DNA of 64,000 nt from Lepraria neglecta (GCA_033220425.1 CM065650.1:310001-374000), one strand, 5' to 3'. Positions 23,887 to 36,380 are shown, counted from the stretch's first letter. Notes: generated from the letters alone by a model not told the origin. Program-made: numbers and translations.

Positions 23887-24309
23887 GTAATTATGTCAGT
23901 GTTTGTTGCAGCCGGAGGGCCGGGCTTGGAAGTACCTGCTTGCTCATCTTCTAAATCAAATTTCTGTTTCCACTAGTCTTTCTCATGGTCCTTTCCAGCA
24001 GAACCCAGCGAGAATTGCTGCGCCAGCAAATTTTCCATGCGCTGCGCTACACTATCGAGGATGCTGACACCCTGGTAGCGACGCATCTATCGCGCTTTGT
24101 AGCGACCGCCGCCTGGAAGCCGGCGAACGGGCAATCAATCGAGCATCCTCTCATGCGATTTCCAAGCGCAATGGTAGCAAAGTACAAAAACGCACATCAA
24201 ACCTGCTGTTCAAGATGCGCAAAGTTTTCCAGTGAGATTCCATGCCCATTGTCAACTCTGCTTGTCGAGAAATCACGCTCGTAATATCTACCGGCTTCGT
24301 ATTACAGTA
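23887..24309. other. Intergenic
   Basis: 423 bp between the A-T-R stop and the small secreted protein start. Nothing recognised beyond presumed 3' and 5' flanks. Confidence 0.5.
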
Positions 24310-24807
24310 ATGCCTCCTCAAGTGTTGCTTCTGCTATTGACCGCCTTCCTCTCCCACATGGTGCCTTCAATGCGCGCCCAAACGGGCAACATAACCACCG
24401 CCAATAACACCAACTCTGAGGTCGAATGCACCGAATTCAGGATTTTCAAGTTCCGACCCGACTATCCAGACTGCAACCATGCCATCCGACACCTCGCTTC
24501 GAGCGAAATCGTCGGCTACTTCCATACCGCGGGCGCCTTTGACCTCTTCCAGCTTCCAGTCACAAAAATGAAAGATACCTGTGAGGTCAAAGTGGAGCTC
24601 GAACGCCATGCAGCGCCGGAGGAGGGCTCGTGGCTCGACGTTAAGACAGCGGCCATGAAAGTGAGCGATGATTGCTGGACGGGTCATGGTTTTGAGCATA
24701 CGGGTGGGTCGATTAATGTTGGGCTTCATGGGGCTATCAAGGTGTCGCTGGTCAGGGCTGGGAGCGTCGGTGGTGTTGGTAACGCGACGGTTGCAGCAGA
24801 GCGTTGA
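24310..24807 (+). CDS. Small secreted cysteine-containing protein, unknown function
   Basis: Single exon of 165 residues from the ATG at 24310. It has a clear signal peptide (MPPQVLLLLLTAFLSHMVPS) with likely cleavage after SMRAQ, then an Asn/Thr-rich stretch with potential N-glycosylation sites (NIT, NNTN). The mature part has four cysteines spread through ECTEF, DCNHA, DTCEV and DDCWT, and the motif GYFHTAGAFDLFQLPVTK, which resembles an unnamed family of fungal small secreted proteins. The size and cysteine content fit an effector-like or surface protein, but nothing shows a role. Placed just past the A-T-R gene on the same strand, it is probably not biosynthetic. Confidence 0.7.
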   Translation: MPPQVLLLLLTAFLSHMVPSMRAQTGNITTANNTNSEVECTEFRIFKFRPDYPDCNHAIRHLASSEIVGYFHTAGAFDLFQLPVTKMKDTCEVKVELERHAAPEEGSWLDVKTAAMKVSDDCWTGHGFEHTGGSINVGLHGAIKVSLVRAGSVGGVGNATVAAER

Positions 24808-25228
24808 AGGACATAGATGGCAACCGGGGGTCATCATATCGAGCATCAGGAGAGAGCATTGCAAGAGAATATGCCGTTAGTCGACTGTGGGAACACAGGC
24901 AATCTGGTAGTTGCGAGTAGGACTTGGCTAAGCACTGGGTTTTATTCAGTATTTAGAATAGACCGAGAACGCCCTGGTATTACCGTGCCGACCATTTCAG
25001 ACCGTTCTTGCTGGCTGTGAAGGAGGGTGGACCTCCCACGCTATTGGTGTGATGATCATGCAGCAAGCCTCTTCAGCCCCCACAGCTTGTGCGCAGGTGG
25101 TGATTGGTTAATGGGAACTTCCGAATCACATCACAAGCTTCACTTTCTGGATTTCTACCTGTTACTCATGAGTAACGTGCGTTCGCAATTTTCTCTGCCT
25201 ACGTGGCTTCCGCGGCCGGTCGAGTTTT
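24808..25228. other. Intergenic
   Basis: About 420 bp upstream of the HET gene duplication. Only short frames without family resemblance. Confidence 0.45.
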
Positions 25229-25415
25229 GGATGAGCCATGACTGCACACAGCAACATCTATGATCCTTTAAGTTGGAGTCGTCACAAGTCCGGCTTTTCA
25301 CAATCCGCCCAGCAGTGTTAGGGATGAGCCATGACTGCACACAGCAACATCTATGATCCTTTGAAGTTGGAGTCGTCACAAGTCCGGCTTTTCACAATCC
25401 GCCCAGCAGGGTTAG
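25229..25415 (+). repeat. Tandem duplication of the 5' end of the HET gene
   Basis: Two adjacent copies, 25229-25321 (93 bp) and 25322-25415 (94 bp), nearly identical. Each starts GGATGAGCCATGACTGCACA and ends GTTAG. They differ by one missing G in copy 1 (CCTTTAAG versus CCTTTGAAG) and one T/G change near the end. Copy 2 carries the working start codon of the HET gene. Copy 1 has the same ATG at 25238 but is frameshifted and stops at 25321, making a 27-codon upstream open reading frame. Confidence 0.9.
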
Positions 25416-27373
25416 GGATGATCGAGTGTGATCTGGAAGTCCGTTCACTGAACGAAAAGCCTCAGTATGAAGCTTTGTCATACGTATGGGGCACAAGGGA
25501 CTATGATACCGAGATACTGCTCAACGGCCATGTCTTCCCCGTGGGAATGAACCTTGGTTTCGCCCTTCACGATCTCCGCCTTGTCGACAGACCTCGCACC
25601 TTGTGGATTGACGCAATCTATATCAATCAAGATGACAAGAAGGAGCGATCGTCCCAAGTACTCCTCATGCACCAAATATACAGATGTGCTAGCAGAGTTG
25701 TTGTCTGGCTCGGCTTCGAGACACCCGAGGATGTGTCAGCTTTGAATCTTCTGATAGCTGTCAAAGATATGATTACATTCAACGGAAGTGTGAATGGAAG
25801 CGAGGCACCTAGCCAGTCGGATATAGCGAAAGTACGGAGGTACTTGGACACCAATCCGTCAGCGAAGGCAGGGCTCTCGAACTTGTTCCGTGATCTTTTG
25901 ATGCAAAAGTGGTGGGGGAGAGTGTGGGTGATCCAAGAGGTCGCTGTCAGCTCAAGAGCCACTGTCGTTGTCGGGAAATCTGAGCTTGAGTGGTCTTCGT
26001 TGTGTAATGCTATTGGAACGGTCGTATTAAGTGGTGCTGTTCCCACACAGCTCGGTTCGCCAATTTTCAGGGACGAATACAGCAGCATAAGCAGCCTTTC
26101 GAACATTGAAGCACTTCGAAGAATGGTAGAACAAGGCCACTTCCCATCCATCTCGACTTTGGTTGCAGGCAATCGTCAAGCAGCCACTGATCCAAGAGAC
26201 CTCGTCTACGCATTCCTAGGACTCGCCAAGATGAATGATGACCCACTGCTTAAGCCAGATTACTCAGACTCAAATTCAGCATCTGATGTCTTTATCAACC
26301 TCTTCGAGTATTCGTTTCGTGTCGAGAAGAGTCTCGATATCGTTTGCATGAGTCAGGGCAGGATTGGAACTCACCTTCCTTCTTGGTGTCCAGACTGGAC
26401 AAGGCCTCCCCGCTTGGGCTGGGACTTCGAACCTGACTTCTCCAATCGCTGTCCATTTCCTTTGATGTCCAAATATATGAATTTCCTAACGAGCAATATT
26501 TGGCATGCGTGTGGAGACACCTCGCCCACGGCAAAGATCATCAGATCACCACCAACGCTCGTATGCAATGGGCTACTTGTAGATGAAATCGAGGTCATCG
26601 GTAGTCCCATAGTCATGGGCTATCCTTTTGTGTGGAATCGACTAATTATTAATCTCCATCCATGGGAGAATCTCATCATCAAACACTTTATGAGAACGAA
26701 AGGAGCGAGCGTTCTGGAGCCAGGCGGCCCATCAATTTTCGATGTCACAGACCAATACCACAGGCTCATGGTATCGCTCACGGAGTCTCCCGATGTGGCA
26801 CCGTGGGCTCCAAACCTTTTTAGTGTGGTTGCAATCTTGAAATCTTTAAAAGCTATTAGCAAACCTATTTATTGGTCATACAGAACACTGCAAAAAGCCT
26901 GGAGAAAAATCGGCTTGTTATTCAAGGGCTGCAAGGGTCAATACATAGGAGGAGGAGCTCTCGCTGAGGCCTATGCGCGAACGTTAGCGACCAACCGGCT
27001 TTCCGATGGGAATCAGATGACGGACGATGATTACAAGATGTTTTGGTCCAAGGTTCCAATATCCCTCAACGATCCAGCAGCTCCAACCCCTGCCCAATTT
27101 CAAAAATCTCTCGTTGCTAGCATGATGCAAAGCACTTGTGCCCGGACCCTTGTCCTCACCAAGAAGGGCCACCTAGGACTGGGACCAACAAGAGCACAGA
27201 AGGGAGACTTAGTGTGCGTGTTGTATGGATGCTCTGTACCTGTCGTTATTCGGAAGTACGGGAGAAATTATCGATTTGTAGGAGAGAGCTATGTCCACGG
27301 CCTCATGAACGGTGCTGCGGTCCAGCAGTTCCTCGAGGGTACAATACAGGAACGAGAGTTCATACTGAGGTGA
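25331..27373 (+). CDS. HET-domain (heterokaryon incompatibility) protein
   Basis: Intronless, 680 residues. The N-terminal HET domain (about residues 48-200) shows YEALSYVWG, LWIDAIYINQ (usually CINQ; here Cys is replaced by Tyr) and WGRVWVIQEV. The C-terminal half, about 450 residues, ends in a GxGPxxxxxGD-type stretch near RAQKGDLVCVLYGCSVPVVI, common in long fungal HET proteins. HET domains are related to TIR-like cell-death domains and mediate non-self recognition; most family members have no assigned partner. The start at 25331 is inside the second copy of a 93-94 bp tandem duplication and gives the expected start IYDPLKL. The first copy forms an upstream ORF that could lower translation. 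Confidence 0.88.
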   Translation: MTAHSNIYDPLKLESSQVRLFTIRPAGLGMIECDLEVRSLNEKPQYEALSYVWGTRDYDTEILLNGHVFPVGMNLGFALHDLRLVDRPRTLWIDAIYINQDDKKERSSQVLLMHQIYRCASRVVVWLGFETPEDVSALNLLIAVKDMITFNGSVNGSEAPSQSDIAKVRRYLDTNPSAKAGLSNLFRDLLMQKWWGRVWVIQEVAVSSRATVVVGKSELEWSSLCNAIGTVVLSGAVPTQLGSPIFRDEYSSISSLSNIEALRRMVEQGHFPSISTLVAGNRQAATDPRDLVYAFLGLAKMNDDPLLKPDYSDSNSASDVFINLFEYSFRVEKSLDIVCMSQGRIGTHLPSWCPDWTRPPRLGWDFEPDFSNRCPFPLMSKYMNFLTSNIWHACGDTSPTAKIIRSPPTLVCNGLLVDEIEVIGSPIVMGYPFVWNRLIINLHPWENLIIKHFMRTKGASVLEPGGPSIFDVTDQYHRLMVSLTESPDVAPWAPNLFSVVAILKSLKAISKPIYWSYRTLQKAWRKIGLLFKGCKGQYIGGGALAEAYARTLATNRLSDGNQMTDDDYKMFWSKVPISLNDPAAPTPAQFQKSLVASMMQSTCARTLVLTKKGHLGLGPTRAQKGDLVCVLYGCSVPVVIRKYGRNYRFVGESYVHGLMNGAAVQQFLEGTIQEREFILR

Positions 27374-27420
27374 AACACTTCACACAGTTTAGTCCAAGCT
27401 TTATACATAGTTCTTCTTCT

Positions 27421-29443
27421 TCACGCATCAGGCCCAAAAATTTCTTTCACCAGGCTTTTTTTATTGACTATCAGATAATTAGCAAACGCTACGCAGATGG
27501 AACTTGATATAGCACTTACTTTTGCCCATGGCGTTCTTGGGCAAATCTTCGACTACCTTCAGCTCTTGCGGAATCTTGTAATTTGCTAGCTTTTCCTTCA
27601 ATGCTCTTCGCATATCCATGATACCCCATGTCTTGCCACCCTTACCAGTCTGTGCATGAGCCGGATTCAGGACGATGACCGCTGCCACTTTCTGCCCCCA
27701 TTGCTCTGATGCCACGCCGACGACTGCGGCTTCCGATACTTGGGGTCTAGATCAGGTAAGATCGAGCGGCCACAAAGATGGCATCCAGGGCTACTCACAG
27801 TGACAAAAGCTCTCTCTCAATCTCTAGCGCGCTAACCTTCTCGCCTCCGCTCTTGATGATGTCTGTGCTCTTCCGACCTCTAATGAAGTACAAGGGACCT
27901 TTGGCCCAGTCCTGCCCGCTTTGACCAGCGCCTTCGACCATCCGTCGCGTTGCAATGTCTCCAGTCTTGAACCACTTGCCTCCTCCGTCTTCACCGGGAA
28001 CAAACTCTTCTGATGTTGCTTTCTCGTTGCGCCAGTATTCTTCGAACACGGTAGGACCACGCAGCTGTATTTCTCCTTCTCTTTCCTTTCCATCTTTGTC
28101 AACTTCCTGACCAACCGGTATGACTTCATGGGTATCGCTGTCGACTAGCCGCACCTGGACCGATGGAAGTGGCCATCCGACGCTACCATCTACTCGATCC
28201 CTAAAGTCCAGTCCACAACTCAATGCCATACCCACTTCGGTCATGCCGTACCGCTCTAATAGAATATTACCGCCACTGAGCTCTGTCCAGGCTTTCTTCG
28301 TTGGTGTTGGTAGCGCTGCCGAGCCGGAGATGTTTAGCCGTAGACTTTCTGGTGCCAATGCCTTCTTAATCGCTTCTTGCGTAGGTGCAGCAAGTTTATC
28401 ATGAGAGCCAAGGAAGCGGTTGTAGATTGTAGGTACCACCGTTAGGAATGTTATAGGTTCCTTGCTCTTTCCCTCAGCTAGGAATGGCGCGGCCAGTCTC
28501 TCCCAGACTGCGTCGACATTAAAGGGAAACATAAATTCGATGGTTGAGCCAGCGAAGAGGGGCGTGAGAAGGGCGTTAACGGTGCCATGGATGTGATGAA
28601 GAGGAAGGACGTGGAGCAGATGGTCTCGAGGTGTGTATTCCCAGGCTTTGTGCAGAGATTGAGCTTGCGCTGTGAGGACACTTTCCGAGAGGAGGACGCC
28701 TTTCTGTGAGGTATGTCAGCACCAGGAAGCAATCCGATCGAACACTTCCATACCGGCCTGCTTGTCGTTCCTGACGTGTAGAGCATCATACCCCCTTTGT
28801 TCATAGGTAAGGGCACCAATTGGACCTCATCACGTCCGCTCCCTTGGCGTCTCTTCTCTACGACGTTCAGCACAGGCTTCCGTTGAAGATGCTCTAGCCC
28901 TTCTTTGAGAATCTCTTCTGCCTTGTCCTGAAATTTGCGCGACGACAAGAGCGTTACCGCCTCGCTGTTTTCGAGTACGTAGCGGAGCTCGCTAGCAGGG
29001 AAACCGGAGGAAAGGGGAACAGCGATGTTGTCACAGGCGAAGATGGAGAGGAGTGTCACTGTAGGATGTCAGCTACCAGGGCCCAACATTGAAAGGTGTG
29101 CATAGTTCGCACCTACATAGTCGTAGCCATTTTCCACGAGAAAGGCAACCCTTTGGCCTCCGATAGCCTCAGCAGATGCAGACTTCAATTGGTTATAGAG
29201 CTGAACTTTTGCGTCTTCCACATCCTTCAGAAGCTCGCCATATGTAAAACGCCGAGCTGACTTAGAATGTATAATTGCTGTACTTTGAGGATCATGGCTC
29301 GCGATCGCCCGGAAGATGGGAAGGTCGGGAAAAGTGGAAGCCATTCGCGGATAATGTGGTTTTGCGATGTGTCTCCAGCTGTGTCGGACAATGGCAATTG
29401 AAGGCTGTGATGGGTGCAGGCGCTGCAAAAGATGTGTGAGCAT
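27421..29443 (-). CDS. Mitochondrial malonyl-CoA synthetase-like acyl-CoA synthetase (ACSF3/MatB type)
   Basis: Five exons (minus): 29113-29443, 28754-29058, 27799-28703, 27520-27746, 27421-27467; introns 53, 50, 52 and 52 nt; 604 residues. It has an Arg-rich N-terminus like a mitochondrial presequence, the AMP-binding loop YTSGTTSRPKGVLLSE, LPLHHIHGTVNALL, ERYGMTEVGMAL, WFKTGDIA, GRKSTDIIKSGGEKVSALEI and the C-terminal Lys motif PKNAMGKINKKSL. The combination HHIHGTVNALL plus RKSTDIIKSGG is typical of malonyl/methylmalonyl-CoA synthetases, which make malonyl-CoA from malonate, ATP and CoA. In mitochondria this supports malonate detoxification and lipoylation-linked synthesis. It sits 3.5 kb from the A-T-R gene; supply of malonyl-CoA to the PKS is conceivable but the targeting signal argues against it. 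Confidence 0.88.
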
Positions 29444-30055
29444 GTTTCTCGGGAGATGACTTTTGGCCAAGAAGCAGGAAAACTAGGTCCCTGCATGGTG
29501 GAGACAGGGGTTTGGAGGATGGAGAATTTGGGGATTCCGATGACGTAGAGGTCAAAATGCGGAGTTTCTCCTAAGCATCTTGCCCTAGCCGGGGGCATCT
29601 AGGCCACAGAAACGCGCCCTAGAGATGGCCCCACAGACTTTCTCTAGGGAGCAACTCTAAGGCACACGCTGCCCGCTCGGGAATGTGCTCGAGGGGAATG
29701 GTCTGTTCTACAATCTGTATGGAAATGGAAGAGAGCATGACTTCAACTTCATCATAAGCAGCTTGATTGGTATGTAAGCCTATTCACAAGGCATTGGTGG
29801 CGTATTTCTGGTTATATACATGCTCATCATCAATTGAAATCCCTTTTTGCTTTTCCCTTGACCTAGCACATCCAATATCAAGCTGGAATACCCCTGCAAA
29901 TGCAAGACTTTTTTTATGATGTTAGACGTATATCGCAAAGATCCATCAAGAGAGCCAATATTGGGCTGGCCCTGACGACGCCATTGGGTATCAAGAAATT
30001 GCTGCACGGCCAATATGTTAGAGTTGCAGAATATGCAGGCGCCGATCCTCGACTC
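29444..30055. other. Intergenic
   Basis: 612 bp containing the synthetase promoter and the homocitrate synthase 3' region (both genes minus strand). Nothing else recognised. Confidence 0.5.
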
Positions 30056-32082
<2,027 letters not shown>

Positions 32083-32438
32083 GTTGGCAGGTACAGGTAG
32101 TTGAGAAGGTAGTAAGAGGAATTGGTATCGTGAATCGCGAGATTTCTGTTGCGTTGGTGGGATGTCTTGAGGGGGAGAATTGAGTCACAAAATGACGGTC
32201 AAAATTCTCGTTCTCGTGCACTAGAACTGCTGTGGGGGAGAGCCGAGACCGGCGCACCTCGGCGATCTTTTGCGGACGTTTTTCCGCCTAACGGAGCCTC
32301 TTCCAAGCCAAGCTCAACGCTGACAGGCTCGATTCATCAACCTCCTCTTCCAACCTTAGATTACTTCCTGTCTTAGTGGATATCTCTATCTGGTGATACT
32401 TGGTCTTCGGCTGAAAGTCTAGGAACTTGGAACGAGTA
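32083..32438. promoter_or_regulatory. Divergent promoter of homocitrate synthase and BolA genes
   Basis: 356 bp between start codons of two divergent genes. A Gcn4/CpcA-like TGAGTCA core is present (TTGAGTCAC, about 32179-32187), which is the known binding word for amino-acid-starvation control in fungi and would suit a lysine-pathway gene. The site is seen; its use is inferred. Confidence 0.5.
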
Positions 32439-32888
32439 ATGCTGCGTCAAGGCGCATTGAGGTTTGCAAGACAAATGTCAACCATGTCTACGACTCCCGT
32501 CGAAGATGCTATGCGGACGAAGGCAGATCAACAGGCCCAACCTGACTGCATCCTGAAGCTAACATGCTCGCAGATAGTGGAAGCCTTGAAACCCACCACC
32601 CTCGAAATCTACAACGACTCAAGCATGCACTCCCACCACAAAGCTATGCAAGGCAGCGTCTCAAAGGAAACGCATTTTCGCCTCGTCATCACATCTAAAG
32701 CGTTCAAGTCGAAGATGCAACCCGCAAGGCACCGAATGGTCTACACTCTGTTGAAGGAAGAGTTGGACCGAGAAGGCGGCATACACGCACTTCAACTACG
32801 GACTAGGACACCAGAGGAGGAAGAGAGGCAGCTTGCAAGGGAGCGAGAAGAGCAAGGACAGCCAATTGGGAAGGTCGAGAAGGCATGA
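32439..32888 (+). CDS. BolA-like protein (iron-sulfur cluster/glutaredoxin partner)
   Basis: The ATG at 32439 begins an Arg-containing presequence-like N-terminus (MLRQGALRFARQMSTM), then TPVEDAMRTK, KPTTLEIYNDSSMHSHH and MQGSVSKETHFRLVITSKAF, the core BolA motif with its conserved histidines, and ends in a charged helix. BolA proteins bind [2Fe-2S] clusters with monothiol glutaredoxins and help iron-sulfur delivery in mitochondria. Read as one exon it has 149 residues, but 17 residues between MRTK and IVEALKP have no counterpart in the family. This 51-nt segment (32523-32573) has intron hallmarks: GC at its start, GCTAAC branch and GCAG end. The spliced form would have 132 residues. The gene is divergent from homocitrate synthase. 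Confidence 0.88.
   Translation: MLRQGALRFARQMSTMSTTPVEDAMRTKADQQAQPDCILKLTCSQIVEALKPTTLEIYNDSSMHSHHKAMQGSVSKETHFRLVITSKAFKSKMQPARHRMVYTLLKEELDREGGIHALQLRTRTPEEEERQLAREREEQGQPIGKVEKA
32523..32573 (+). other. Probable in-frame GC-AG intron in BolA gene
   Basis: 51 nt, a multiple of three without stop, starting AAG|GCAGAT and ending GCTCGCAG, with a GCTAAC branch word about 10 nt before the end. Removing it restores the usual MRTK-IVEALKP junction. Retention would add 17 residues without breaking the frame. Confidence 0.65.
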
Positions 32889-33545
32889 TGTTTGGAAGGC
32901 CTGGGAGGGACATACATGCTACCTGGCTCAGCTTGTGAACTTCGGCTCTCACACCCTTCAGCGTCAAGACACTAGGCATCCGGAAGCCATTTGCCTGCCG
33001 TGCGTACTCCCATGATGTTCAAGCTCCGTTGCGCTCAAAGTTGACCTATCCAAGTAGTTCTAGGCTGTCAAACCAACTGTTCCAATATATGGACTGTAAG
33101 AATCACTTGCCGGGCTTCGTCATGGAGCGTGGAGACATTAGTACCAGAGTCTCTTGCAACAGCTTCTGGCGAACTTAGGGATCACGACGCTCGAAGGGAA
33201 AAGCTTGAGCGAGCAACCATGTGGGAGGCTTTGGTATGGCAAAGATATCGCGCCGGTTAGAGAGCTTTGAAGGGGCCGGGGTATTCTGCATCTGCTAGAC
33301 AGCCTTAGTTTGCATCATATGGATGGGTAGCTGTAGCTATAGCTGAATAACATCAGAGAATTGCGCCGCGACCTCTCATCTTTTGGTCTTTCAAGACGAT
33401 GTTCTCTCTGTACACAGCGCCAAGACTTTGTTCGCTTAGCAAATATTAGCGCCGATCACTCCCACCAAGCGAACTTCTGCCCGCAACAATACCACTCTCC
33501 AAGCCAACTTTCCACAACCTCTGCCACCCATAAACTCCCGCAATC
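32889..33545. other. Intergenic upstream of RPS2
   Basis: 657 bp between the BolA stop and the ribosomal protein start. The last 100 bp are rich in CCA/CAA words typical of a leader. No gene recognised. Confidence 0.5.
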
Positions 33546-34491
33546 ATGGCTGACGCACCCCGTGGCGGAGCAGCAGCAGGCGGAGCACGCGGTGGATTCG
33601 GCTCTCGCGGCGATCGTGGCGGAGATCGGGGACGAGGGCGCGGCGGACGTCGTGGCCCCCGTCGAGGTGGAAACAAGAGCGAAGAGAAGGAATGGCAGCC
33701 AGTGACGAAGCTGGGCCGTTTGGTGAAGGCAGGGAAGATAAAGAGCATGGAGGAGATCTACCTACATTCGTTGCCGATCAAGGAGTACCAAATTGTGGAC
33801 TTCTTCCTGCCGAAGCTGAAGGATGAAGTTATGAAGGTGAGTGGGGATCACAATCGCTACAATTCTGCCAGCAATACGATTTCAAGTGGTAGATGGCTGA
33901 TGCTAGCCTCCTCAATTGCAGATCAAGCCGGTCCAGAAGCAAACCCGTGCTGGTCAGCGTACCCGATTCAAGGCCATCGTTGTCATTGGCGACTCAGAAG
34001 GTCACGTCGGTCTCGGCATCAAGACCTCCAAAGAAGTCGCTACAGCCATCCGTGCCGCCATCATCATCGCCAAGCTCAGTGTCCTACCAATTCGAAGAGG
34101 GTACTGGGGTACCTCACTGGGCGACCCACACTCTCTACCTACGAAGGAGAGCGGCAAGTGTGGCTCTGTCACTGTTCGCGTACGCCTACAGCACGCCAGG
34201 AACTTGTTTTGTAATGTACTGATCTTGGTTTAGCTGATCCCTGCTCCCCGTGGTACCGGTCTCGTCGCCTCTCCAGCAGTCAAGCGTCTCCTCCAACTCG
34301 CCGGTGTCCAAGACGTCTACACCTCCTCCGCCGGCTCAACAAAAACTCTCGAAAACACGCTGAAGGCTACATTCGTTGCTGTTGGGAACACATACGGTTT
34401 CTTGACACCCAATCTGTGGAAGGACACGAAGCTCAACCGGAGCCCGCTGGAGGAGTTCGGCGATGTGTTGAGGGAGGGAAAGAAATACTAG
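33546..34491 (+). CDS. RPS2: 40S ribosomal protein S2 (uS5)
   Basis: Three exons: 33546-33836, 33922-34179, 34234-34491; introns 85 and 54 nt; 268 residues. It starts with an Arg-Gly-rich tail (RGG repeats up to residue 42), then [55 protein letters not shown] and [17 protein letters not shown], and ends [11 protein letters not shown]. uS5 sits at the mRNA entry side of the small ribosomal subunit. Length and motifs match the eukaryotic family throughout. Confidence 0.97.
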
Positions 34492-34715
34492 AAAGCGAGA
34501 TCTCCATGGCGTTGTCTGCACAGATGCTGCATCTTGCGATAGCATGTAGGTCAGGAATGCAGAGAATGATGCTTTAAAAGCAATTCTAAATCTACACTTC
34601 TCCTCTGCCAGGCCGAGACGGAACATGACGAAGAAGTTGTGCTAGATAATGATTTACCAGACAGACTTAAAGCCGAGGTGACGCATCGTACTGCAAGCCA
34701 ACATTCATCAATACC

Positions 34716-36380
34716 CTACTTAGCCTCCCCATTCTCCTCACCCTGCAGTACCCTAGACATTTCTAGGTCAAAGGTGCCATCCGGCTCGCCAAACAATGAT
34801 TCCAACTCTACATTTCCCTCTCGATAAGACACTTCTTCACCCTTGACCTGTCCCTCGTTCTCAGCCATTGCCCGTCGCAGCCTCTTTCTTTCGCTCTGCT
34901 CCAGACTCCATTGTGCATTGACCTTGGGATTGAGTGGTGCAGCTGCGATTGGTGGGAATATGTGGTCCATATCCTATCGACTCAGGGACTTGAAGTGTGC
35001 TGCGAAACCATTACGACTAATTCTTCTAGGTATGCCATTAGCAGACTGACCTTCGGCTTTCAAAATTTCCTCCGGGGGGCCTTCGGCAAAGCGAACTTGA
35101 TTGTCGCTGGCACAGTTCGATTCAACAGAAGCTCATCCCTCTCGTCTTCATTTCCTGTATCCAGAATCGTCAGTTCAGAACATCCCTTCACACCTTTACC
35201 ACTTACTACCAGAAGCCAAATCACTATTAATCTGATCACTGATCATTGCTTGTAAAAATGGCGTTTCTCCAAGCATTAGCTGTTCCTCCTTCCCATCAGA
35301 TTCGTCTTCAGAGACGGAAGCATTTCCTAAGAAAGATTCAATACTGTCAGTGTTGAGGTTCTACATCTCCGCGGGCATTAGATGAGCATTCCCTATGTCT
35401 GGTGGGGGTTCTCGTGACCGCCCAATTTGCTTGCGAGGATCCATTTTCTCCAACGGCAGTCGTCCTGGAGGCAATCGACCCGATGACTTCATTGGCGGAG
35501 AAAGCGATGGACTGTGGGCTACTGCAGCTGGCAATCTCACCCGCTGGCGTTGTTCCCTGCCTTGCTTGATACCAATGTCTTTTCTTGTGCTGGGGTGCTC
35601 GACGCTGTTGGGCGGCGGCCTGGATCCACGTATCTGATTTCCTTCGGACACCCTGGTACCTGATTGGTGGCGATCGTCTCCAACTCCTCCAGCTTCGTCT
35701 ATCCCAATGTTCAAACACTTCTGTCCATGTGGGAGTGGGATGTGAGATCCTCTGGACGCCCTCTGTGACGGCTACAGGACTTATAGTCTCAGAGTTTTCA
35801 GCGGCGTGGGGCGAGGGCAGTTGTACAGCACGTTTGCGAACCAGCTGCTGCACTTGATTGTATCCATTTTGGTTGAAGACCTGCTTACTTTCCACCAGTT
35901 CCTACAACATTTCTCGAATCTCTTCCAATCGTGTCGCGAGGACCTCGGGGGAGTCACTTTCGTCGAATATGAGGTATTGCCTGGCTTGAAACAGTCGCTG
36001 GTTAGGGTTTTCTGGATGAGGGAAAGGGAAGTCTTCCACCGCAGATCCAATCTCTTCTTGTTGCTTTTCCAAATTCTGGGTAGTCAGGCGCGCTGGCGGT
36101 GTAGGACTTTCGACTTCGTGCTAGACATCGCTGGCCTCCTGAGGAGTAGGCAAGTTGATCTGATCTGGTAGCGTCGTGGCATCTGGATCTTCAACTAACG
36201 CTTCGGCGAGTTTTGGTTCTGGGTATTCTCTTGGGCCAGGGATTGAGCTTCCGTCGTTGCTCATCTCGCTGATTGGCGGACTTCTTAGTCTTATGAAGTT
36301 TGGAGGAAGAGCTGGAACAGTGAGTGTCAGGGTGCTACTGGACCCTGGAGCATTATTTGTGGTCGGAATGTCTGATCATT
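34716..36380 (-). pseudogene. Decaying gene of unknown function
   Basis: One minus-strand frame can be followed over long stretches with coding-like, disordered, charged text. A start-like MSNDGSSIPGPREY lies at about 36260, then LTTQNLEKQQEEIGSAVEDF, LFQARQYLIFDESDSPEVLA, and finally AQWSLEQSERKRLRRAMAEN ending at 34716. It is broken by at least three TAG codons, each readable as a former CAG (Gln), and at least two frame changes, one beside a run of C near 35075. The open text extends upstream to about 36380. No family recognised. CAG-to-TAG changes fit light RIP-type mutation. An alternative is an active gene with unusual introns I failed to place. Confidence 0.4.

Noticed and set aside
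25238-25321. First ATG as start of the HET protein
   Set aside because: That copy is frameshifted and stops after 27 codons; the second copy gives the family N-terminus.
35806-36171. Plus-strand frame antisense to the decaying gene
   Set aside because: It mirrors the minus-strand coding-like text and has no features of its own.
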